From the NCBI RefSeq assembly GCF_024519285.1, contig NZ_JAMZCY010000004.1:62001-126000 (forward strand): DNA of 64,000 nt, written 5' to 3'. Made by a program: the position numbers and the translations under genes. How positions within the stretch are numbered: the first letter of the stretch is position 1; each line of letters starts with the position of its first letter. The notes under the pieces are model-generated. The model was not told the DNA's origin, did no database searches, and saw nothing but the letters and a program-made list of their open reading frames with translations. Shown here one piece after another: positions 9,373 to 18,964 of this stretch. This stretch comes from Cohnella sp. WQ 127256 (GTDB lineage Bacteria; Bacillota; Bacilli; Paenibacillales; Paenibacillaceae).

Positions 9373-11886
9373 TCATCCTATGCGACCGTGACACAATTTG
9401 TATTTCTTCCCGCTTCCACATGGGCATGGATCGTTCCGACCCACAGCTTCAGCACTACGAGTTTTTGGCTTCTTCGGACCTTCTTCCGCTTTCGAATCGA
9501 CAGCTTGACCTTCTGCTACCGCTTCGCGCTTAGGTGTCGTTTGTACCTGAGCCCTCATGATATACATCGTGATCTCTTCTTCGATCCGTTCGATCATGGA
9601 GAGGAACATATTATGTCCTTCGAATTGATATTCACGAAGCGGATCGTTACCGCCGTATGCACGTAAATGAATACCTTGGCGCAAATGATCCATAGAGTCG
9701 ATGTGATCCATCCACTTACTATCTACTGCACGAAGAACAACCACTTTCTCAAATTCGCGCATGGTATCAATGCCGATAGATTCCTCACGCTCATCGTATA
9801 ATTTCTCAACGCCCTCGATGAGGAACTCGATCATTTCTTCTTTTTCCTTGCCCCACAAATCTTCTTTGCTTAAGCGATCTTCCGGTAAGAAATGTGCATG
9901 AGCAAAGGTAACTAAGCTATCCATATCCCAATCTTCAGGCACATCATTATCCGAGCAGTGGCTTTCTACCGCACGAGTAATAACGGAACGAATCATCCCC
10001 GTGATTACATCACGGATATTGTCGGAGCTCAGAATCGCACGACGGTCTCCATAAATTTTCTCACGTTGAAGGTTAATAACATCATCGTACTGAAGAACGA
10101 TACGACGAGTATCGAAGTTACTACCCTCAACACGTTTCTGTGCGGATTCGATCGCTTTCGAGATTAGACGACTTTCAATCGGTGAATCCTCATCAAATCC
10201 AAGCTTCTCCATCATCCCCATGATGTTATCCGCACCAAAGCGGCGCATGAGCTCATCTTGCATGGAAAGATAAAATTGTGAAGAACCCGGATCCCCTTGA
10301 CGACCTGCACGACCACGCAATTGGTTATCGATCCGCCGGGATTCATGGCGTTCCGTACCCATGATGTGAAGTCCACCAATTTCCGCTACACCCGATCCAA
10401 GCAAAATATCTGTACCACGTCCGGCCATGTTAGTCGCAATAGTCACCGTGCCGTGTTGACCAGCGTTAGTGATTATCTCAGCTTCTTCTGCGTGATACTT
10501 GGCGTTCAACACCTGGTGGGCTACGCCCTTCTTCTTAAGCAATTCCGAAATTCGTTCAGAGTTCTCGATAGAGACCGTACCCACAAGTACAGGTTGTCCC
10601 GTAGCGTGGCGACGAACGATTTCTTCAACAACTGCACGGTATTTGCCGTTCTCGGATTTGTAGACGACATCAGGAATATCCGCACGAACCATTGGCCGGT
10701 TAGTCGGTACTTGAATAACCTCCAAACCATAGATGCGTTTGAACTCCTCTTCCTCTGTCTTCGCTGTACCGGTCATACCCGCTAGCTTCTGGTACATCCG
10801 GAAGTAGTTCTGGAATGTGATTGTCGCAAGCGTCATGCTCTCGTTCTGAACCGTGAGCTGCTCCTTCGCTTCAATCGCTTGGTGGAGACCTTCACTATAA
10901 CGACGGCCAGCCATCAAACGGCCAGTAAACTCATCAACGATTACGACTTCGTCTTCTTGAACGACATAGTCGACATCGCGTTTCATAATATATCTCGCGC
11001 GGAGAGCCTGATTAACGTGGTGATTAATCGTGACGTTCTCGTGAGCGAATAAATTCTCAATATTAAGAGCGCGTTCTACCTTCGTAATTCCCGCTTCAGT
11101 CAAAGCTATGCTGCGCATTTTGATATCTACTGTAAAATCATCAGTGTCTGTTAAACGGCTCACCAAACGATCAGCGGTATAGTAGAGCTCTGTAGATTTC
11201 TGTGCTTGTCCAGATATAATGAGCGGTGTCCGAGCTTCGTCGACGAGAATGGAATCTACTTCATCGATGATGGCATAGTGCAACGGTCGCTGAACCATCT
11301 GTTCTTTGTAAAGAACCATGTTATCGCGCAAGTAATCGAACCCGAATTCGTTATTCGTACCATAAGTAATGTCGCAAGCGTAAGCTTCCTGTTTCTCTTC
11401 ATGGGTAAGACCATGTAGATTACAACCAACAGTCATGCCTAAGAAAGAATAAATTTGTCCCATAAGTGCGCTATCGCGTTGTGCAAGGTAATCATTGACC
11501 GTGATAACATGTACGCCTTCACCTTTCAAAGCGTTCAAGTATACCGAAAGTGTACCTACTAGCGTTTTACCTTCTCCGGTTCTCATCTCAGCAATTTTAC
11601 CGTGATGAAGAACCATACCACCAATAAGCTGTACGTCGAAATGACGCATGTTCAGTGCACGTTTGGACGCTTCTCTTACAACTGCGAACGCCTCTGGAAG
11701 AATATCATCCAGGGACTCGCCTTTGGCGATGCGGCCACGGAATTCATCCGTCTTCGCGCGAAGCTGATCATCGCTCAGTGGGGCGACAGAAGACTCTAAA
11801 CCGTTAATTTGTTCAACAGTCTTTTGGAGCCTTTTCACCTCACGTTCATTGGCATCTCCGAATATTTTTTTGACAAGTCCCAGCAT
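9373..11886 (-). CDS. secA: Preprotein translocase ATPase SecA
   Basis: Motor of the Sec pathway; binds preproteins and SecYEG at the membrane. The 837-aa sequence has Walker A GEGKT (104-108), DEVD (208-211) with [15 protein letters not shown], the second nucleotide-fold region [29 protein letters not shown], and a C-terminal zinc finger with C821, C823, C832 and H833 ([14 protein letters not shown]) for SecB-like or membrane contacts. Length is normal for Firmicutes. It precedes prfB as in Bacillus. Confidence 0.99.
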   Translation of the reverse strand: MLGLVKKIFGDANEREVKRLQKTVEQINGLESSVAPLSDDQLRAKTDEFRGRIAKGESLDDILPEAFAVVREASKRALNMRHFDVQLIGGMVLHHGKIAEMRTGEGKTLVGTLSVYLNALKGEGVHVITVNDYLAQRDSALMGQIYSFLGMTVGCNLHGLTHEEKQEAYACDITYGTNNEFGFDYLRDNMVLYKEQMVQRPLHYAIIDEVDSILVDEARTPLIISGQAQKSTELYYTADRLVSRLTDTDDFTVDIKMRSIALTEAGITKVERALNIENLFAHENVTINHHVNQALRARYIMKRDVDYVVQEDEVVIVDEFTGRLMAGRRYSEGLHQAIEAKEQLTVQNESMTLATITFQNYFRMYQKLAGMTGTAKTEEEEFKRIYGLEVIQVPTNRPMVRADIPDVVYKSENGKYRAVVEEIVRRHATGQPVLVGTVSIENSERISELLKKKGVAHQVLNAKYHAEEAEIITNAGQHGTVTIATNMAGRGTDILLGSGVAEIGGLHIMGTERHESRRIDNQLRGRAGRQGDPGSSQFYLSMQDELMRRFGADNIMGMMEKLGFDEDSPIESRLISKAIESAQKRVEGSNFDTRRIVLQYDDVINLQREKIYGDRRAILSSDNIRDVITGMIRSVITRAVESHCSDNDVPEDWDMDSLVTFAHAHFLPEDRLSKEDLWGKEKEEMIEFLIEGVEKLYDEREESIGIDTMREFEKVVVLRAVDSKWMDHIDSMDHLRQGIHLRAYGGNDPLREYQFEGHNMFLSMIERIEEEITMYIMRAQVQTTPKREAVAEGQAVDSKAEEGPKKPKTRSAEAVGRNDPCPCGSGKKYKLCHGRIG

Positions 11887-11980
11887 TTAGGATGTACCCC
11901 TCTCTCTCGGGTCTAACAACATCTTCCCATTTTATCAGTTTGCTGAAAATGGGGCAAGGAAGGGGTTTTGGAAAGTGAAA

Positions 11981-12029
11981 AAACTGCCACAAGGTTAGGA
12001 TAATTAAGGGATCCTAATTGAGGCAGTTT
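11981..12029 (-). terminator. Hairpin/terminator between rfbH remnant and secA
   Basis: Arms AAACTGCC and GGCAGTTT enclose a second inner stem TTAGGAT/ATCCTAA; on the minus strand the outer arm runs into TTTTTT. It would stop transcripts from the rfbH remnant, upstream of secA. It could also be the boundary of an old insertion. Confidence 0.65.
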
Positions 12030-12057
12030 GTTAATAATTTCTATTTTCCTCGCAAAT

Positions 12058-12466
12058 TCATTCCGGAGTCCTCTGCGACTCAACAAAGTTGCTAACCGCA
12101 TTAGCCTTATAATTAATCATCTCTTCTGTAAGTCCGGGGTATACCCCTAGCCAGAAGGTATGCTTCATAACAATATTCGTATTGGTTAGCTCTCCAACAA
12201 CGCGGTATCCCTCTCCCGAGGCTCTCATCTCGTCAAACAACGGTTGTTTGAGCAGATTACCAGCGAACAACATGCAGGTTTGGATACCCTTGCTATCCAA
12301 ATGACGAACGATTTGCTCCCGTGTGAACGAAGCATTGTCCCTGATCGTCAGAAGGAAGCCGAACCAGCTTGGATCAGAATCCTCTGTCGAGGAAGGTGAA
12401 AGATGTGAGAGAGATCTTGTAGTTGATCATATAGCCTTTGCCAATTCCTTTTACGGGCTTCCACTA
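12058..12466 (-). pseudogene. Remnant of rfbH-like sugar dehydratase (C-terminal third, frameshifted)
   Basis: The last ~80 residues in one frame (LFAGNLLKQPLFDEM, RVVGELTNTNIVMKHTFWLG, YPGLTEEMINY) match the C-terminus of RfbH, the PLP/iron-sulphur CDP-4-keto-6-deoxyglucose 3-dehydrase of the DegT aminotransferase superfamily. Immediately upstream the same frame gives EDSDPSWFGFLLTIRD; still further upstream the match continues in another frame (VEARKRNWQRLYDQLQDL), so a one-base indel lies near 12385-12400. The 5' two thirds of the gene are missing. It sits directly behind the hpf terminator, where Bacillus has no sugar gene, and so looks like decay of a glycan locus. Confidence 0.75.
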
Positions 12467-12507
12467 TTATCATCAGAATCTCCTTACTTCTCAAGTAATA
12501 ATACGTC

Positions 12508-12536
12508 AAAAAAGCCCCGACTGTCATAGCCGAGGC
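12508..12536 (-). terminator. Terminator after hpf
   Basis: Minus-strand 9-bp stem GCCTCGGCT/AGTCGGGGC (with G-U pairs), 5-nt loop, followed by six T. It lies 19 bp after the hpf stop. Confidence 0.85.
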
Positions 12537-12554
12537 ATTCATATTTAGTATTAT

Positions 12555-13118
12555 TTATTCAGCGGATTCAATCAATCCGTATTTACCATCATTCCGCCGA
12601 TATACAACACTTACTTCTTTGTTCTCGGTATTCACAAATACGTAGAAACTATGTCCTACTAAATTCATTTGAAGGATTGCTTCTTCTACATCCATTGGTT
12701 TTAAGTTAAAGCGCTTCGTACGAACAAGCTCCAGATCGTCCTCTTCATCTCTGGCCAGTGTCGTTACACCTTGACCACTACCGAAGTCTTCTTTGAAGAG
12801 CGCTCTTGCTGAGCCAGGCTCACGGAAATTGCGGTTTATTTTTGTTTTGTGTTTGCGTATTTGTCGTTCTAGTTTGTCAACTACGAAATCAATAGACGCA
12901 TACATGTCCGCTCTCTTCTCTTCAGCGCGTAATAGCGCTCCAGGTAGCGGGATCATAACCTCAACAGCCTGTTGGCCTTTCGTAACACTCAGGGTTACAG
13001 TCACATCTGATTGGGGAGGTGCTTCAAAATAACGCTCCAGTCGACTTAGCTTCTTCTCTACATACTCTTGAAGAGCATCTGTCACTTCCATACGCTGACC
13101 GCGGATGTTGTATTTCAT
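12555..13118 (-). CDS. hpf: Ribosome hibernation promoting factor, long form
   Basis: Binds 30S subunits and dimerises 70S ribosomes into inactive 100S particles in stationary phase. The 187-aa length is the long HPF of Firmicutes: an N-terminal S30AE/YfiA-type domain (about 1-100, MKYNIRGQRMEVTDALQEYV) and, after a linker, the C-terminal dimerisation domain (about 125-187, VRTKRFNLKPMDVEEAILQM). AAAGGAGG precedes the ATG. It lies between the flagellar region and secA, as yvyD does in B. subtilis, and has its own promoter and terminator. Confidence 0.97.
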   Translation of the reverse strand: MKYNIRGQRMEVTDALQEYVEKKLSRLERYFEAPPQSDVTVTLSVTKGQQAVEVMIPLPGALLRAEEKRADMYASIDFVVDKLERQIRKHKTKINRNFREPGSARALFKEDFGSGQGVTTLARDEEDDLELVRTKRFNLKPMDVEEAILQMNLVGHSFYVFVNTENKEVSVVYRRNDGKYGLIESAE

Positions 13119-13149
13119 GGGGCCTTCCTCCTTTGCTGGTTACACCTAC

Positions 13150-13179
13150 ATCATAGCATATTCGAAGCTATCATTTCAA
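13150..13179 (-). promoter_or_regulatory. Promoter of hpf
   Basis: Minus strand TTGAAA, 18-bp spacer, TATGAT, about 30 bp before the hpf start. An overlapping sigma-H-like pair (CGGAATGTT and CGAAT) is also present but has mismatches. Bacillus yvyD uses sigma-B and sigma-H promoters, so the sigma assignment here is open. Confidence 0.55.
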
Positions 13180-13248
13180 AACATTCCGATAATATTATTG
13201 AATTATTAGAATATTTGGATTATTTGTTACAGATTCGTAAACTGCAAT

Positions 13249-13273
13249 AAAAAAACCCCAGATTTCTCTGGGG
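13249..13273 (-). terminator. Terminator after the cold-shock gene
   Basis: Minus-strand CCCCAGAGAAATCTGGGG hairpin followed by seven T, about 70 bp after the stop of the cold-shock gene. Confidence 0.9.
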
Positions 13274-13344
13274 CATGTGGCAGATACTAATAATAATGTA
13301 AACCACATCTTGTATGATTGTTCGACGCGATTGCGTCGGTATGA

Positions 13345-13542
13345 TTACACTCTAGTAACGTTAGCTGCTTGAGGACCTCTTGCACCTTGAACGATATCAA
13401 ACTCAACTGTTTGGCCTTCTTCAAGAGCCTTGTAACCGTCCATTTGAATAGCTGAGAAGTGAACGAATACGTCACTGCCTTCTTCAGACTCGATGAATCC
13501 GTAACCTTTTTCTGCGTTGAACCATTTAACTTTTCCTTGCAT
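13345..13542 (-). CDS. Cold-shock protein, CspA/CspB family
   Basis: A 65-aa single cold-shock domain, which binds single-stranded RNA and DNA and melts RNA structure. RNP1 is KGYGFI (residues 12-17) and RNP2 is VFVHF (25-29); the start [13 protein letters not shown] is typical. It is a monocistronic gene with its own promoter (13609-13638) and terminator. The ~70-nt leader could carry a cold-responsive structure, but I could not show one. The paralog number is not assigned. Confidence 0.97.
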   Translation of the reverse strand: MQGKVKWFNAEKGYGFIESEEGSDVFVHFSAIQMDGYKALEEGQTVEFDIVQGARGPQAANVTRV

Positions 13543-13608
13543 TGTTAAACATTCCCTTCATATTCAAATGACGTTAGACGTAAGCGTTTGCGCCTAGCCC
13601 ACAATTCG

Positions 13609-13638
13609 AATATAACATTAGGTAAAGTTTGGTGTCAA
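13609..13638 (-). promoter_or_regulatory. Sigma-A promoter of the cold-shock gene
   Basis: Minus strand TTGACA (13638-13633), then TATATT after 18 bp (or TTATAT after 17). It gives a leader of about 60 nt before the csp start. Confidence 0.75.
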
Positions 13639-13843
13639 CGATTTTTTGTAAGCGGATACAGAGTAACTGCAGCACCCTTTTATGTGATACTAATAGAGCT
13701 ATGGTATTTACAGCGTCTGACTCCTTTCAACTTCAACACATTTACAGTTTCTTTGGGAAAAATTCCATGTACGAGAACGCCCCCATATCCTAAGGAGAAC
13801 TGTTCTGTTTATAATACTCCGAAATAAATGGCAACTGATATCT

Positions 13844-14071
13844 TCATAGCTTTATATAGGACACCCATGGACCAGTAGGGAATCTATTAATCTCATAACG
13901 TTGTAGATCTAGCATTTCCAATAAAGCCATCGTCTCACCTGGGTAACTAGGACAGTTTAGCTCATCGAAACAAATAATAGCCCCCTTACTCATGTGAGGC
14001 AGGAAAACTTCAAGCGCTTTTTTCGTAGGTTCATATAGATCGAAATCCAAAACATCCACCCAGAGGCAATT
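13844..14071 (-). pseudogene. 3' remnant of a sugar O-methyltransferase
   Basis: About 70 residues remain: VDVLDFDLYEPTKKALEVFL, IICFDELNCPSYPGETMALL and the terminal RFPTGPWVSYIKL. This is the C-terminal half of TylF/macrocin-type or dTDP-6-deoxyhexose 3-O-methyltransferases (by recognition, not search). The SAM-binding N-terminal part is gone: homology stops where the transposase remnant begins, so the insertion probably removed it. No start or ribosome-binding site is visible. It has the same direction as the modification operon to its right and was probably its last gene. Confidence 0.6.
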
Positions 14072-14353
14072 ATCCATTCAGATCAAGGTGTTCACTACAC
14101 GCATTCTAGGTTCCAGACACTGGTTAAAGAAATGGGCATTCAGCAATTTATGTCCCACAAGGGGAATTGATGGGAAAGCGCCTCGATGGAGTCTTTTTTT
14201 GGCCAAATGAAGGATAAATTAGATTATCGTGACAATTTAACTTTCAATGAGTTACGGGAACGTGTTGATAATTACATCAATTACTACAACAGTGATCGTT
14301 ATCAATGGACATTAAAGAAGATGACCCCTGACGAATACAGGAGTCATCTCTAG
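14072..14353 (+). mobile_element. IS3-family transposase OrfB remnant (C-terminal end)
   Basis: The plus strand encodes IHSDQGVHYTHSRFQTLVKE, then an in-frame TGA at 14168-14170 where family members have a Cys codon (KGN-C-W), then MESFFGQMKDKLDYRD and YNSDRYQWTLKKMTPDEYRS to the stop at 14353. This is the end of the DDE integrase domain of IS3/IS150-group OrfB, including the ESFF glutamate region. The upstream part and orfA are missing, so the copy is dead. A GATGAC...GTCATC hairpin covers the last codons. Confidence 0.8.
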
Positions 14354-14401
14354 ACAGCTTAATCTAATATCTTTTCTTTTATTAATCGGCTTCGGCCATG
14401 G

Positions 14402-17116
14402 TTAGGAAAACTGCTCTCTAATAGCCAATATCATTGTTCTAACTTCTTCAAAGTACGTTTCTTCATGATAATATTCTTCAAAGAACTTATCAAAATCTGA
14501 TATATCAGTTCCAAGCTTAAACTCATAAACTCGCTTAAACCAAGGAATGATCGTTGTACTCAGGATACGCTTTTTATCCTCTTGGATAAGCCCCACATCT
14601 AATCCACGGTTTTTGAAATAGTTTAGGATAGTAATATAATTTTTAATAAACACTTCACCAAGATTATAACCTAGTGGCTCATTCCCAGCATACGTGAACG
14701 AACTATCATTTATAAGGCAAAAATTCGGGTTATTCTCCAATATGGAATATTGTAAATAAATTTGATTAAATGCCAAATCTATGAATTTAAAGGGATCTTC
14801 CAGCTTGTCGAATTCTTCTCGCGACACAATAATAGATGATATAAAACCAGAACTAATAGATGTTTCTTCCAGAAACTTATTCATCCCTTTTAATACTTTT
14901 ATTTCGTTATTGTCGTTTAAAACATTCAAGAAAAATAATCCACACTCGCGATACGAAATTATTGAGTGCACAATTTTTCTTATAACATCTGGCTTAAAGA
15001 AATCATCGTCCCCATGCATAACCATATATCTTCCCTTAGACTTCTGCATAGTTAATGCTATGTTCTTGTCAGCCCCGATATTTTCTTCGTTTTTGTTATA
15101 CGTAATATTTCCGAATATAGCTTGATACTTCAATACAATATCCTCTGTATGATCGGAAGAATCGTTATTTGAGATATAAATCTCAAATAACGAATGGTGA
15201 CCGATTTCAGAATATATCGATTCCAAGCATTTTTCTAGGTCTTTGGCTCTATTAAACGTTGGTATACAGATGGATATCAACGGATTATCGATACGTCTTT
15301 GCAAAATAAACTGAACTTCTTTTTCATTACGAACATGCTCCCAGTTAAGGGTAACAGGATCAAACATCTTGATAATTTTAGCAGGATTCCCGGCAGCCAC
15401 ACTAAAGTCTGGGACGTCTTTGTTTACGAAAGTATTAGCGGCTATTACACAACCTTTTCCAATACGAACGTTTCCAACAATTACACTATTAATGCCTAGC
15501 CAAGAACCTTCACCAATTACAACTTCATTCGTCGTAGAAGTAACTCCTTGGTACATAATAGGTAGAGCAATATTGTCATAGACATGCCCACAATCTGCTA
15601 TGTATACATTAGGACCAATAATGACATGTTTTTCAATAACTGCTTTGTTCGCCACTGATATCGAAAAGTTTTTACCTATTTGACATCCGTTATTAATAAC
15701 GATTCTGGGTTTACCCTCAAAATTGTTTAATGCAATATTTAACCAACTGTCTTTTTTAATTACGACGTTATCTCCAATTGAAATGGCTTCGGCATCTACA
15801 ATTTCAGCATCTGACCAAATGGTAGAATTCTGACCAAATTGGTAGAACAAAGATTTTTGTGATTGAGTGATTACCCTTTTCGATGAGATTTCCTCTACAC
15901 GATCCTTCGACTGAGAAACAGGAGTTTGTTGCTGCTTGCGCTTCTTTCTGCAGACAGCGAGTACATACATGGGCTGTGCATCCTTTATCTCACTTAAAGA
16001 AACTAGCTCATGCCCTCTAGAGCTGTAACCTGGACCAGGTATGAACTGTGTATCCATTTTCCGTGCTTGTCTCATCGCTTGAGAAAAATAGGATTCATGA
16101 TCATTCGTGAACGTTTGTCCATAGAGTTCCAGAACATCATACTCTTTAGTTAATTCCGCAACGAATTCGATGACTGTATATTCATAACAATGGTGAGGAT
16201 TTAGTGGCTGCTCTATAAAATAGGTACCTGGGTTTGTAACGGAACGGTTAGGAGTCGAGACGAGGAATATCCCATCGTCTTTCAATACTCTGGCTGATTC
16301 CTTTATCCACCTAGCACCGCTTTTAATATGTTCAATCGTTTCAAATGAGACAACAACGTCGAAGCTCTCATCGTCAAGTTTAAGATTGTTTACATCACCG
16401 TATCCAAAATTGACATTATCGGAACCGTATGTCTTTTTCGCGCTTTGCAAGCTTTCCTCTGAAATGTCGACTCCAAGCACATACTTAGCTCCTGCTTGTT
16501 GAATCATTTTTGACCCATATCCAGCACCGCAAGCCGCATCTAGCACAACTTTCCCTTGGACGTAGCGACATGCAAGTTCGTAACGGTGAAGATGTTCTTC
16601 CAACACATTATTATAATTTTCTTTGACTTCTTTATTGATAACTAATCTCTCGCCTGTAAATTCAACATCATTTTGTTCGAGATTCAGGATGTTATTATCT
16701 GCAACACTATTATTCTGAGGGTCCAGTTTTTTCAACCAATCCCGAACATCCTCGCTCTTATCTTCTATTTGGTTGGCATATTGAATAGCAATATTTGTCT
16801 CCCCAAATTGAGCGAGTATAATGCTTAAATTCATTAAAGTGTCTTTATGGCGCGCATCATATTCAAGTGATTTTTGAAGCAGTGGGATGAGTATGTCAAA
16901 ACTTTCAATTTGAAACCCAACAACTGCCAAAGTGTTGCAAATTTTGTTTTTATTTAAGATAGACTCATCATCTAAAATTCCGATTATCTCTTCTAAAAGT
17001 TGATCATGATCATTAAATCTTCGTAAGATCTCTTGAGAACTCTTAATCGAGTCATCATCATTATCAATTTTTAATAACAGATCTCTTAAACTCAACTCTA
17101 TACTATCTGTTCCCAT
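14402..17116 (-). CDS. Three-part fusion: SAM methyltransferase, hexapeptide acyltransferase, GT2 glycosyltransferase
   Basis: A 904-aa cytoplasmic protein. Residues 1-145 are helical and TPR-like. Residues ~150-390 are a class I methyltransferase (FTGERLV; motif I VVLDAACGAGYGS from about 191; FDVVVSFETIEHI). Residues ~430-585 are a left-handed beta-helix acyltransferase with isoleucine-rich hexapeptide turns and the terminal AAGNPAKIIK. Residues ~612-900 are a GT2 glycosyltransferase (LISICIPTFNRAKDLEKCL; HGDDDFF in the DXD position). An upstream TTG adds five codons, but GGGGGA before ATG 17116 decides the start. It lies 31 bp after the preceding glycosyltransferase and downstream of fliB. 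I infer assembly and decoration (methyl, acyl) of a flagellin-linked sugar; substrates are unknown. Confidence 0.85.
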   Translation of the reverse strand: MGTDSIELSLRDLLLKIDNDDDSIKSSQEILRRFNDHDQLLEEIIGILDDESILNKNKICNTLAVVGFQIESFDILIPLLQKSLEYDARHKDTLMNLSIILAQFGETNIAIQYANQIEDKSEDVRDWLKKLDPQNNSVADNNILNLEQNDVEFTGERLVINKEVKENYNNVLEEHLHRYELACRYVQGKVVLDAACGAGYGSKMIQQAGAKYVLGVDISEESLQSAKKTYGSDNVNFGYGDVNNLKLDDESFDVVVSFETIEHIKSGARWIKESARVLKDDGIFLVSTPNRSVTNPGTYFIEQPLNPHHCYEYTVIEFVAELTKEYDVLELYGQTFTNDHESYFSQAMRQARKMDTQFIPGPGYSSRGHELVSLSEIKDAQPMYVLAVCRKKRKQQQTPVSQSKDRVEEISSKRVITQSQKSLFYQFGQNSTIWSDAEIVDAEAISIGDNVVIKKDSWLNIALNNFEGKPRIVINNGCQIGKNFSISVANKAVIEKHVIIGPNVYIADCGHVYDNIALPIMYQGVTSTTNEVVIGEGSWLGINSVIVGNVRIGKGCVIAANTFVNKDVPDFSVAAGNPAKIIKMFDPVTLNWEHVRNEKEVQFILQRRIDNPLISICIPTFNRAKDLEKCLESIYSEIGHHSLFEIYISNNDSSDHTEDIVLKYQAIFGNITYNKNEENIGADKNIALTMQKSKGRYMVMHGDDDFFKPDVIRKIVHSIISYRECGLFFLNVLNDNNEIKVLKGMNKFLEETSISSGFISSIIVSREEFDKLEDPFKFIDLAFNQIYLQYSILENNPNFCLINDSSFTYAGNEPLGYNLGEVFIKNYITILNYFKNRGLDVGLIQEDKKRILSTTIIPWFKRVYEFKLGTDISDFDKFFEEYYHEETYFEEVRTMILAIREQFS

Positions 17117-17147
17117 GTATGTTTCCCCCAAACAAGCTTATTTCCCA

Positions 17148-18860
17148 CTAGACTTGAACAGCAATTTCGTGGCGAATTTGACTCATCCAACCTAGAACTT
17201 GCTCATTCTTCTCTGGTAACAATTCGAACCAATCCAAAGCCAACACGAAATGGCCCATTCGGTACATCGTAAGCCCCAAATTAAACACAGTAGTTGAGTT
17301 GCCCTGATCTAACTCAAAAGCAGCTTTCAAATAAGCAAGTGCTTGATTCAAATACTCTTGATCGAGTAATTGAACCGCTAAATAGTTAAACATTTCAACG
17401 ACTTGTCCCGCACCGGAGTTTTCAACTAATTGCCTAATCTTTTGTTCATCACATGCAGCCAGTCTTGGTACATAGTATACCAAGTCGGCTTGAGAGACGA
17501 CTTGATTGATTATGTATTTCATTTCGGTAACTTTGTCTATTCGCTTTGCCTTGACCATCATTCCAATAACTTCATTTATTTTTGAATTGTCCCTTTGCAC
17601 GATATCAGTTAATGAGTTAAGAAACTGTTTATCCGCATTCGATAGATAATCTGTTACTATCCCAGTAATTTCGAAATTATCAAAGGAAATTCCCCTAAAA
17701 ATTTGTTCAACCTCGACAATTGTTAAAGCTTGAAGTTGTTGTCGATTAATTGCACCTGAAATCATATCCCTTATGACATTGTGATGGAGTAGATGTGGAT
17801 AAATCGTAATTAATGTGCCATCTTCCTTCAGCATCTCCATCAAAGAAACAACATTGCTTACAAGAGGGTCCTGAACAATGATGTAGTCAAAGTAATTTTT
17901 CTCAAGCTGATCTTGAATATGTTCGATATCCATTAGTGATATCTTCACTGATTTCGTCGCGGCTTGAACAATGCTTTCGTTGATCTCATATCCAAAAACT
18001 TCTGCATTAGGATACGTGTGCTTAATCTTTAATAGAGTCCCGCCGAGTCCGCACCCCATATGTAACACACGAAAGTAAGAGTTTTTCGGCCTGTCGATCG
18101 CATTTATGTAATTTAAATCTATGGGGTTGGCCTCATCCGGTTGAAAGCCCCACTTCTCCGTATACTTATTACTATTTCTTTGCATCAATTCTTTGTAGCT
18201 ATGTGAAACTTCTCTAAATGAAACACTGCCATAATGGTGGATGAATGTATCCTTGCAGAGCAGTAACTTAAACCCTGCCTGTCTAATTCGCATAGAATAG
18301 TCATCATCTTCGTAGTTGCCCGGTGTAAATCTCTCATCTAACAGTCCTATTTGATCTATTATAGATTTCTTAATTAGCATACAATAACCGATTAGTCTTA
18401 ACCTTTCTTCCCACATTGTACTAACCGACTGATTAATCCGCGCGGCAAAAACTTGCATTTCCTCTATCGTTGAATAACTTACTGGGATCGTTTGTAAATT
18501 CGAGCAGTTATTCGTTATAGCACCGACAGCTCCAATTTCAGCGGAACTATGTAAACTAACGACCAGATTGGAGAGCCAATTTTCCGTTACTACAGTATCA
18601 TTATTCAGTAATAAAACATTGTCTCCTATTGCAATCTCTATCCCCTGGTTACACGCCTTAGGGAAGCCCAGATTCTGATCATTAAATATAGTCTTAATGT
18701 CCTCTTGGAGACGCAACCAATCTACTGTACCATCTGTTGAATGATTGTCCACAACAATGAGCTCATAACTTCCCGACTCCGTGTATTTTCTGATACTTTC
18801 TATACACTGCTGGGTATACTCCAGTTTATTAAATGTTGCAATAACGATACTGGTTATCAC
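17148..18860 (-). CDS. GT2 glycosyltransferase with methyltransferase-like and TPR domains
   Basis: A 570-aa protein. The N-terminal ~230 residues are a GT2 domain (SIVIATFNKLEYTQQCIESI, VDNHSTDGT, LLNNDTVV as the DXD equivalent, GNYEDDDYSMRIRQAGF as the ED catalytic region). A degenerate Rossmann methyltransferase-like domain follows (VLHMGCGLGGTLL). The C-terminal ~70 residues are TPR (FNLGLTMYRMGHFVLALDWF). GGAGG 8 nt before the GTG at 18860 decides the start; the reading open 23 codons further up is ignored. It lies 104 bp after fliB and 31 bp before the fusion gene, all in one direction. A role in flagellin glycosylation is inferred from context. Confidence 0.83.
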   Translation of the reverse strand: MITSIVIATFNKLEYTQQCIESIRKYTESGSYELIVVDNHSTDGTVDWLRLQEDIKTIFNDQNLGFPKACNQGIEIAIGDNVLLLNNDTVVTENWLSNLVVSLHSSAEIGAVGAITNNCSNLQTIPVSYSTIEEMQVFAARINQSVSTMWEERLRLIGYCMLIKKSIIDQIGLLDERFTPGNYEDDDYSMRIRQAGFKLLLCKDTFIHHYGSVSFREVSHSYKELMQRNSNKYTEKWGFQPDEANPIDLNYINAIDRPKNSYFRVLHMGCGLGGTLLKIKHTYPNAEVFGYEINESIVQAATKSVKISLMDIEHIQDQLEKNYFDYIIVQDPLVSNVVSLMEMLKEDGTLITIYPHLLHHNVIRDMISGAINRQQLQALTIVEVEQIFRGISFDNFEITGIVTDYLSNADKQFLNSLTDIVQRDNSKINEVIGMMVKAKRIDKVTEMKYIINQVVSQADLVYYVPRLAACDEQKIRQLVENSGAGQVVEMFNYLAVQLLDQEYLNQALAYLKAAFELDQGNSTTVFNLGLTMYRMGHFVLALDWFELLPEKNEQVLGWMSQIRHEIAVQV

Positions 18861-18964
18861 CAAATCTTCCTCCAATACTGAAACACAATTTAATACTTTC
18901 AATGTAATATTTATCGACATTTGCCGCACAGTTTATTAACTTATACAGCAGGAAAATAAAACCG

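Noticed and set aside
13588..13827. Plus-strand 79-aa reading frame next to the cold-shock gene
   Set aside because: It crosses the csp promoter, has no ribosome-binding site and no recognisable protein pattern.
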